Under the pieces are notes generated by a model. The model was given only the letters and a program-made list of their open reading frames with translations. It was not told the DNA's origin and made no database searches. From JAKORR01 sp964608495 (GTDB taxonomy: Bacteria > Armatimonadota > Zipacnadia > Zipacnadales > FEN-943), in the NCBI GenBank assembly GCA_964608495.1, contig CAZSOQ010000046.1:1-27232 (forward strand): a stretch of 27,232 nt of DNA, given 5' to 3'. The translations under genes were made by a program, and so were the position numbers. Below, in pieces: positions 21,359-27,232 of this stretch (positions within the stretch are counted from its first letter, which is position 1; each line of letters opens with the position of its first letter).

Positions 21359-23272
21359 TCAGGGCCGGGCGATGATGAGGGCCAGCGAGGACAGCTTCAT
21401 GGTCAGGCCGATGCCGTCGGCCGGGACCACACCCTCGCCCACCTGCTCGAGGGCCTCAGCCTCGCGCAGGGCGACTAGCTGCTCGTCGGTCGGCGTCTGG
21501 GGAGAGCCCATCGCCTCCCATGCGTCGAAGGGGTTGCTGTGGGTATCGTCCAGCAGGCAGACGGTGTAACGGGTGCCCTCCGGCACCGGCAGGCGCAGCC
21601 TCACGGCCCGGTCGGCGGCCGTCTCCTCCTGGTCGTCGCTGTAGTTCCATACCAGCGCGGCCACCGACCCGTCGTCGCGCAGGGCGGCCATCGCGCCCAC
21701 GAGCTCATCGCCGCCCCGCAGCGGCAGCCAGCGGCCCTGGAGCTCGGCGAGCATCCGGAAGGTGTTGACCACGGGCTTGGCGATGCCGCTCGGGGCGGTG
21801 AGACCGATGCCGCCGACGAACATCTTCTCCTCCTGGTAGGGGTGATCGGCAAGGCAGAAGTAGTAGAGGCTTTCGAGGCCGGGCGCGTCACGCAGCTCGG
21901 CGACGGCCCGCGCGAAAAAGGTGGCGCCATGGGCGTCTTCCGAGTACCGCCGGGGCGAGCTGGTGAGATTGCACTCCGTTATGTGAAGCGGCAGGTCCAG
22001 ACCGGCCGCCCGCATCGCGTCCCGGACCCTCGCCAGGCGCATCGGCAGCCACCGGACCATGGGGAAGGCCTCGGCAAAGCCCGAGCCGGCGTAGAAATGA
22101 ACGCTCAGCACGTCGCAGCGCAGCCTGTTCTTCGCGACGAAGGCCAGGAACTCGCGCGTCAGGTCGTCGTCGGCGCCGTCCAGGCCGCCGATGGTGATGC
22201 CCTCGTCGGCCGCCAGGGCGCCCTTGACCGTCGCCTCGTAGACCCGCAGGTAGTCCTCGTGAGTGCCGTCGAAGTAGCCGCTCGCGAAGGGCTCGTTCCA
22301 CACCGAGAACACCCAACGGCGCACCTCTTCCGTCCCGAAGACCTCCTCGAGATGCTCGACCACGCGCCGGCACAGCTCCGTCCAGCGGTCGTAGTCCTTC
22401 GGCGGCGAGAGGTTGCACCAACTCGTCTTCGGCCGGCTCGCGAGAGCGTCGGGCATCGGCTCGAAGGTGAAGTAGACGCGCAGCCCCCGCCGGACGATGT
22501 CGCCGAGCACCTGGTCGAGGAAGGCATAGTCCACCGGAGTGCCGGCCTCGTCGTACTTGATGCACGCCAGGGGCGTGTGTACGCGGACGATAGTGAAGCC
22601 CAGGGACGGAAGGAGGTCGAGGGCGCGCTGGTAGTGGGGGAAGCGGATGCGCTCGGCGTGCCCCGCGTCGGTGCCGTACCAGAAGTGCCGGATGGGCTCC
22701 CCGGCCTCGGTGCCCACGGCCAGGACCGCCTCGGGCAGGCGCTCGCCGGCGGGCCGCAGCTCCAGCGAGGCGTCGTCCACGAGGGCCTCGCCGCCGCTTA
22801 TGTCCCAGGCCATCAACTGCAGGCGCAGGTACTTCACCTCGGCGGGCAGGAGCAGCCTGCGCGTGTAGGGGAGCCAGGGCCAGGTGCCGTCCTCGAGCGC
22901 CACGTCCCAGTGCCCCCAGTGGACCTTGACGGGCTCGCGGTTCCCGTCCAGGGCGAGGAGCTGGGCCCCGGCGCGGTTCCAGTGATTCTCGCCGGCCCGC
23001 ACGTCCCGCAGGCGCATCGAGAGGCGGACGTGGATCCTCTCGCCCGAGTAGGGGATGACCGGTGAGAGCACGCGGGCATTGCGAGTGAGCCTGGCGCAGT
23101 GGTTGCCCGGCTGGTCCTCGCGGGCCACGACCTCGACGGGACCGCCCACGCCGGCCGGCTCGACCGCCGTGGTGCCCTCGACCGCCCAGGCCTGCGGGCC
23201 GTGCTCGAAGTCAAGGCTCAGCCTCGGCGCCGCCAGGAGGCAGCCCGCGAGGAGAATCGTCTGCGCCACCAT
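21359..23272 (-). CDS. Secreted GH39-like glycoside hydrolase with N-terminal carbohydrate-binding-like domain
   Basis: A 637-aa protein with a short signal peptide (about 1-15). Residues about 18-173 form a jelly-roll-like carbohydrate-binding domain (LSLDFEHG ... LVDDASLEL). The TIM barrel is about 195-500, with acid/base E327 in VFSVWNEPFASGYFDG and nucleophile E433 in LHITECNLTS, matching the GH39 pattern (xylosidase/iduronidase-like). The beta-sandwich C-terminal domain (about 510-637) includes VAALVWNYSDDQ, typical of this family. Extracellular hydrolysis of a hemicellulose-like or uronic-acid-containing glycan is inferred. The ATG has GGGGGA eight bases upstream. It is divergent from the large glycosidase-like gene at 23474; the 201-bp gap between them holds a small GCGAA-GTCTT-TTCGC inverted repeat (23291-23305) and no clear promoter. 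Confidence 0.87.
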   Translation of the reverse strand: MVAQTILLAGCLLAAPRLSLDFEHGPQAWAVEGTTAVEPAGVGGPVEVVAREDQPGNHCARLTRNARVLSPVIPYSGERIHVRLSMRLRDVRAGENHWNRAGAQLLALDGNREPVKVHWGHWDVALEDGTWPWLPYTRRLLLPAEVKYLRLQLMAWDISGGEALVDDASLELRPAGERLPEAVLAVGTEAGEPIRHFWYGTDAGHAERIRFPHYQRALDLLPSLGFTIVRVHTPLACIKYDEAGTPVDYAFLDQVLGDIVRRGLRVYFTFEPMPDALASRPKTSWCNLSPPKDYDRWTELCRRVVEHLEEVFGTEEVRRWVFSVWNEPFASGYFDGTHEDYLRVYEATVKGALAADEGITIGGLDGADDDLTREFLAFVAKNRLRCDVLSVHFYAGSGFAEAFPMVRWLPMRLARVRDAMRAAGLDLPLHITECNLTSSPRRYSEDAHGATFFARAVAELRDAPGLESLYYFCLADHPYQEEKMFVGGIGLTAPSGIAKPVVNTFRMLAELQGRWLPLRGGDELVGAMAALRDDGSVAALVWNYSDDQEETAADRAVRLRLPVPEGTRYTVCLLDDTHSNPFDAWEAMGSPQTPTDEQLVALREAEALEQVGEGVVPADGIGLTMKLSSLALIIARP

Positions 23273-23473
23273 AGGCTAGGTCCCCCACCTGCGAAGTCTT
23301 TTCGCCGCTGCACCAATCTACTCGCGGCGCCGCGGCCCCGCAAGGACACCGCGAGGCGGCGGGCAAGAGGAATGGCGCCGAGCGGGCCGAACCGCTCCCC
23401 CGGCCCCGGTCGGGCGATCGGTCCGCCGGGGCATCGGCCTCCCCGGCCCACAGTGTAACGGGAGCGGTGCCGA

Positions 23474-26400
23474 ATGCTGACCTGCCACAGGCTCGTGACA
23501 CTCCTGGCGGCCCTTGCCTGCGCGGCAGCCGCGACGGCCCAGGCCCCGGAGGCCATCGTGGCGCCCGCGGGCGCGTCGTTCGTGACGGACCTGGCCGCCC
23601 GCGAGCTGCAGCGGTACCTGTACCTGGCCTCCGGGGAGCTGCTGCCGGTGGTGGGGGACACATCGCGGCCGTGCATCGTGGTCGGGGGGCCCGAGGAGAA
23701 TCCCCTGACCCGCCGGCTGGTGGCCGCCGGGGCACTGCGATTCGACGCCGGGGAGCTGGGCGACCAGGGCTACGTGCTGCGGACCCTGACCCAGGACGGC
23801 CGCACGATGACCCTGGCGGCCGGGGCGACGCCCATCGGCACCCTCTATGCGGCCTACGACCTGCTGGAGAGGTACGGATTCGGCTTCTACCTCGGCGGAG
23901 ACGCTGTCCCGGAGCGCCAGGACCTGCGCTTCCTACCCCTGGACGAGGCGCGGCGGCCCGTCTTCCGCATCCGGGGCAGCCTGCCCTGGTACAACTTCCT
24001 GAACAGCCCGACCACGTGGAACCTGGCCGACTACAAGCGCTTCTTCGACCAGATGGCAAAGATGCGCATGAACTTCGTGGGCTTCCATGCCTACGACTAC
24101 GAACCCTTCACGGCGGTGAAGATGGACGGCACGTACCGCTTCGGCCGTCCGCTACAGAACACCAGCGAGAGGGTCTGGGGCACCGTGCCGATGAAGACCG
24201 AGGAGTCCGGATTCGGCACGGGCGAGTGCTTCGAGCGCGAGTACTTCGGCTCGGATGCCTCCTTCGACTACGCCACCCCGGAGGAGGGCATCGAGAAGGC
24301 ACAGGACCTGCTCGCCGAGGCCCTTTCCTACGCCCGACAGCGAGGGATTCACGTCTGCGTGGGCTTCGAGGTGCACGGCGACCCCTCGGACCCCGACAAC
24401 GAGCGGAATCTGGAGCTGCGGCTGCGGCACCTGCTGACCCGCTACCCGATGGTCGAGTATGTGTGGCTTTGGCAGGCGGAAGGTAGGGGCGGAGGCGCGC
24501 AGCAGGCGATTCCACCCCGGAACACGCCTTTTGGGAGCTACTACCGAGGGGTTTGCGCCGAATTCGCGTACCTGGGCGATCCCTCGCGGATAGCGGAAGC
24601 CGCGCGCGTGTCGTACTACGCCCACCTGGGGCACCAGGTGATACAGCACCTGGCGCCGGACGTGCGCCTGATCGTGAGCGGCTGGGGCGGCGACCGGTGG
24701 ATGCGCCTCTCGGACTTCTACGTGGGCCTCGACCGCACGCTGCCGGATGACATAGTCTTCGCGGCCCTGGACAACATAGACCCCACTGCCACGCCCGAGG
24801 TGAGCCACGCCTACGGCGAGGTCTCGCCCGACCGCGAGCGCTGGCCGATCCCCTGGTTCGAGTCCGATGGAGGCGGGACGCGACGGGACCAGTGGGGTCC
24901 GCAGTGCAACGTGAAGCCCTTCACGGCCCTGTGCCGCGACGCCCTGGCCAAGGGCGCACAGGGCCTGCTGGGGATCCACTGGCGCACGCGCGGGGTCGAG
25001 GAAGTGGCCGCCTACGTGGCGCAGTTCGCGTGGGATCCCGAGCTTACCTACGAGGGATTCTACGACGGGCTGGCCCTGCGGTGCTTCGGGGAGCGCTACG
25101 CCGGGGAGATGAGCGCGATTCTGCGCGATCTGGAGGCCCTGGGGCCGCGCTGGACGGGGGCGCTGGGTCAGGTCGAGTGTGGCGGATTCCAGTGGTTCTC
25201 CAGCAACGATCGCCCCGACCCCGCAAAGCTGGCGAGGCTGGCGGAGATCGAGAAGCGACTGGTGGCGATGCGGGAGGGTCTGGACCCCCGCCACCGGGAC
25301 CGGCTGGCGTACCTGCTGCACATGATCCGCTGGCTAACGGCCTACGACGCGGCGGCCATGCAGCTCCAGCCCGGCGGTCGGGTCGAGCAGGCCCTCGCGC
25401 AGGCGGAGCAAGCCAAGGCCGCAGGCAAGGACGACGCGGCGGCTCAGGCGCAGGCCGCCCTGGACGCCCTGCGCTCGGCGGGACTGGACCGGGCCTTCGT
25501 TGAACGGGCGCGTCTGCTGACGAATCAGGGCGAGAAGGGCGTCCTGGCCACCGCCAACGGCAAGGCCTATGCGGCGTATCGCGAGCTGCAGAGGCGTATC
25601 ACGGCGCTGCTGCCCGAGGCGCTTGCGGCTCAGCCCGTGCCGCTGGAGGGCCTGGACCTGGCGGTGACGGTGACGCCCGACCGCCTGGCGCCCGGCGAGC
25701 CGCTGGTCGTCCGGGCCATCGCCCGCACGGACAGACCGCCCGTGACGGTTGCCCTGCACTGGCGGCGGCTGGGCGGCGATGGGTTCACGGAGGAGCCGAT
25801 GAGGGTCGTGGAGCGCTCGGTGTTCGAGGCTGTGATTCCGGCCGAGCGCCTGCCGGAGCCGGGCCTTGAGTGCTTCGTGGCGGCCTCGGACGCCGCCGGA
25901 AGGGCGGCAAAGGTGCCCTTCGCGGGCGCCGAGGGGCCCTTCACGACCCTCTGCACCCCAGATCGGGGCCCTCAGTGGGCGCCCCGCGAGCCCTCGGTGA
26001 CAGCCCGCGACCTGGTCGCCTGCGTGGACCTGGATGCCCGGGACGCGGGCACGTACCAGGTGGCCCTGAGGTGGCGACCCCGTCGCGGCGCCGCGCCTCA
26101 TCACTGGGAAGTGACCCGCGAAGGCGGCGGCGATCGCATGGTGTTGGCGGAGGCGCGGCTGGCGGGCTTGCTGGACTTCACCGTGATGCGCGGGACGCGA
26201 TACTCCTACTGTGTGATACCCGTGGCCTGGGACGGGACCAAGGGCGAGGCGCGGACCATCGAGATCACGACCCCGGCCTATCCGCCGCCCGGTAAGCCCA
26301 CGGGCCTGCAGGCGCAGCCGATGGTGCGGCGGGTGCTCCTGCGTTGGCCGAGCGGCGAGCCGGGCGTGGACGCCTACCGGGTGTCGCGGCGGTCGCCCGA

Positions 26401-27199
26401 GGTGGCCGATACGGTGATCGCCGCCGCCGTGCCGTCGTCGCAGGGCGAGACGACTACCTTTGTTGACGACGACGCCGCACCCGGCGTGGAGATGGCCTAC
26501 CGCGTCACCGCCATCGCCCGTGACGGCACGGAGAGCGAGGCGAGCGATCCGGTTGCCGTGCGCTCGTGGGCCGAGGCGCAGCCGGTGCTGACACTGCCGC
26601 TGCAGGGGTCGCTGGAGTCCGAGCAGGGGGTGCAGGCGCGGGCCCAGGGCGACCCGCAGTTTGTGACAGTCGGCCAGGGCAAGGCGCTGCGGCTGGGCCC
26701 CGGGCGGTGGCTGGCCTTCGACGACCGGCCCGAGTTCCACATCCCCTGCGAGATCACGCTGGCGGCGTGGGCGAGATTCGACGACCTGGCGGGGATTCCC
26801 GTGCTCATATCGCACGCCCAGTGGATGCAGTCGGGCTATTTCCTGCAGGTGATTGGGCAGGGAGTGCGCTTCCACGTGGCCCTGGAGGGGGGCGTGCTGG
26901 TGGCGGACGCGGGGAGAATAGAGCCGGGGCGGTGGTACCACATCGTGGGGGTCCTCGACGGTCGCGAGGCCCGCGTGTACGTCAACGGGGAGCTGGCCGG
27001 CCGCCGTCCCCTGCCGGCGGGCGCCCAGCCGGTCCAGGTGCCCTTCCGCGGGCCGCTGTACGTGGGCCGATACAACGACCCGGGCCCGCAGTACGAAGTG
27101 CACGGCCTGGTGGGAGGCGTGGGCGTGTACAACGGAGCGCTGTCGGAGGAGGCTATCAGGGCGGCATACCAGGCGGAGGCGAGCGGATATGGGCCGTAG
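23474..27199 (+). CDS. Secreted multidomain glycosidase-like protein: GH67/GH20-type N-domain, barrel, FN3-like and LamG-like domains
   Basis: A 1,241-aa protein with a signal peptide at about 1-22. Residues about 26-160 resemble the alpha/beta N-terminal domain of alpha-glucuronidases and hexosaminidases (FVTDLAARELQRYLYLASGE, ending GTLYAAYDLLERYGFGFYLGGDAVPE). A probable TIM barrel follows (about 165-580), with WYNFLNSPTTWNLADYKRF, MNFVGFHAYDYEP, FEVHGD and VWLWQAEG; E336 is a candidate catalytic acid. A helical stretch (about 585-730) resembles the C-terminal helices of GH67-type proteins. Beta domains and an FN3-like domain follow (about 930-1035, PPPGKPTGL start). The C-terminal about 185 residues look like a LamG/concanavalin sandwich (ITLAAWARF, GRWYHIVGVLDG, VYVNGELAG, LYVGRYND). 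Enzyme class and substrate are uncertain. GGGAG lies nine bases before the ATG. Confidence 0.8.
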   Translation: MLTCHRLVTLLAALACAAAATAQAPEAIVAPAGASFVTDLAARELQRYLYLASGELLPVVGDTSRPCIVVGGPEENPLTRRLVAAGALRFDAGELGDQGYVLRTLTQDGRTMTLAAGATPIGTLYAAYDLLERYGFGFYLGGDAVPERQDLRFLPLDEARRPVFRIRGSLPWYNFLNSPTTWNLADYKRFFDQMAKMRMNFVGFHAYDYEPFTAVKMDGTYRFGRPLQNTSERVWGTVPMKTEESGFGTGECFEREYFGSDASFDYATPEEGIEKAQDLLAEALSYARQRGIHVCVGFEVHGDPSDPDNERNLELRLRHLLTRYPMVEYVWLWQAEGRGGGAQQAIPPRNTPFGSYYRGVCAEFAYLGDPSRIAEAARVSYYAHLGHQVIQHLAPDVRLIVSGWGGDRWMRLSDFYVGLDRTLPDDIVFAALDNIDPTATPEVSHAYGEVSPDRERWPIPWFESDGGGTRRDQWGPQCNVKPFTALCRDALAKGAQGLLGIHWRTRGVEEVAAYVAQFAWDPELTYEGFYDGLALRCFGERYAGEMSAILRDLEALGPRWTGALGQVECGGFQWFSSNDRPDPAKLARLAEIEKRLVAMREGLDPRHRDRLAYLLHMIRWLTAYDAAAMQLQPGGRVEQALAQAEQAKAAGKDDAAAQAQAALDALRSAGLDRAFVERARLLTNQGEKGVLATANGKAYAAYRELQRRITALLPEALAAQPVPLEGLDLAVTVTPDRLAPGEPLVVRAIARTDRPPVTVALHWRRLGGDGFTEEPMRVVERSVFEAVIPAERLPEPGLECFVAASDAAGRAAKVPFAGAEGPFTTLCTPDRGPQWAPREPSVTARDLVACVDLDARDAGTYQVALRWRPRRGAAPHHWEVTREGGGDRMVLAEARLAGLLDFTVMRGTRYSYCVIPVAWDGTKGEARTIEITTPAYPPPGKPTGLQAQPMVRRVLLRWPSGEPGVDAYRVSRRSPEVADTVIAAAVPSSQGETTTFVDDDAAPGVEMAYRVTAIARDGTESEASDPVAVRSWAEAQPVLTLPLQGSLESEQGVQARAQGDPQFVTVGQGKALRLGPGRWLAFDDRPEFHIPCEITLAAWARFDDLAGIPVLISHAQWMQSGYFLQVIGQGVRFHVALEGGVLVADAGRIEPGRWYHIVGVLDGREARVYVNGELAGRRPLPAGAQPVQVPFRGPLYVGRYNDPGPQYEVHGLVGGVGVYNGALSEEAIRAAYQAEASGYGP

Positions 27200-27232
27200 G
27201 TGCGGGCGCTAAGGGGCGCGCGGGGGCCATGT

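Noticed and set aside
25334..27103. 589-codon minus-strand frame opposite the large glycosidase-like gene
   Set aside because: Same antisense shadow pattern; no motifs, and the plus strand has LamG-like and FN3-like signatures.
27229..27232. ATG at the right window edge after a GGGGG tract, possible next gene
   Set aside because: Only four bases are visible, so it cannot be supported as a gene.

Overview
This is a GC-rich bacterial chromosomal window with strong G-bearing Shine-Dalgarno sequences and a gene content typical of Planctomycetota or a neighbouring deep-branching lineage known mainly from metagenomes. The pointers are a VWA/DUF4159 pair, Gfo/Idh/MocA oxidoreductases, DUF5060 and GH39-like secreted glycosidases, and beta-propeller proteins ending in dockerin-like repeats. 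The phylum is inferred from gene families; no rRNA or tRNA gene was seen.

Layout. (1) 1-2878, minus strand: a membrane VWA protein translationally coupled (ATGA) to a secreted DUF4159 protein, followed by what looks like the first codons of an NAD-dependent epimerase or short-chain dehydrogenase cut by the window edge. (2) 3136-5430, plus strand: a tight three-gene operon of a 172-aa helical protein, a 199-aa DUF4178-like protein and an SPFH/virion-core-like protein with a polyQ linker and two zinc ribbons. (3) 5521-8316, plus: a secreted seven-repeat PD40 propeller with adhesin-like domains and a C-terminal dockerin-like pair. (4) 8424-11153, minus: a secreted DUF5060 glycosidase, convergent with (3). 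(5) 11448-13521, minus: a compact operon with its own sigma70-type promoter, encoding a zinc-ribbon plus HEPN-like protein (RHILTH motif) and two paralogous winged-helix-like proteins; the last gene carries a single-base frameshift. (6) 13780-14122: an intergenic nest of palindromes and two identical 53-nt two-hairpin direct repeats. (7) 14280-17101, plus: a Gfo/Idh/MocA oxidoreductase and a GH39-like glycosidase whose C-terminus is frameshifted. (8) 17361-21185, minus: a 1,274-aa paralogue in architecture of the propeller/dockerin protein. (9) 21359-23272, minus: a second GH39-like enzyme. (10) 23474-27199, plus: a 1,241-aa secreted glycosidase-like protein with FN3-like domains and a LamG-like C-terminus.

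How the genes work together. Regions 3, 4 and 7-10 look like an extracellular polysaccharide-use neighbourhood: three glycosidases with visible catalytic glutamates, one larger candidate hydrolase, one sugar oxidoreductase and two large secreted propellers. No transporter, sulfatase, SusC/D pair or cohesin is visible. Region 2 looks like a membrane- or particle-associated SPFH module. Region 5 is the best candidate for an undescribed system: a likely HEPN ribonuclease fused to nucleic-acid-binding zinc ribbons, co-transcribed with two small winged-helix-like partners, next to an unusual hairpin repeat cluster.

Two separate genes each appear to have lost one G in a short G run. Either they are decaying, or this assembly has base-level indel errors; raw reads would decide.
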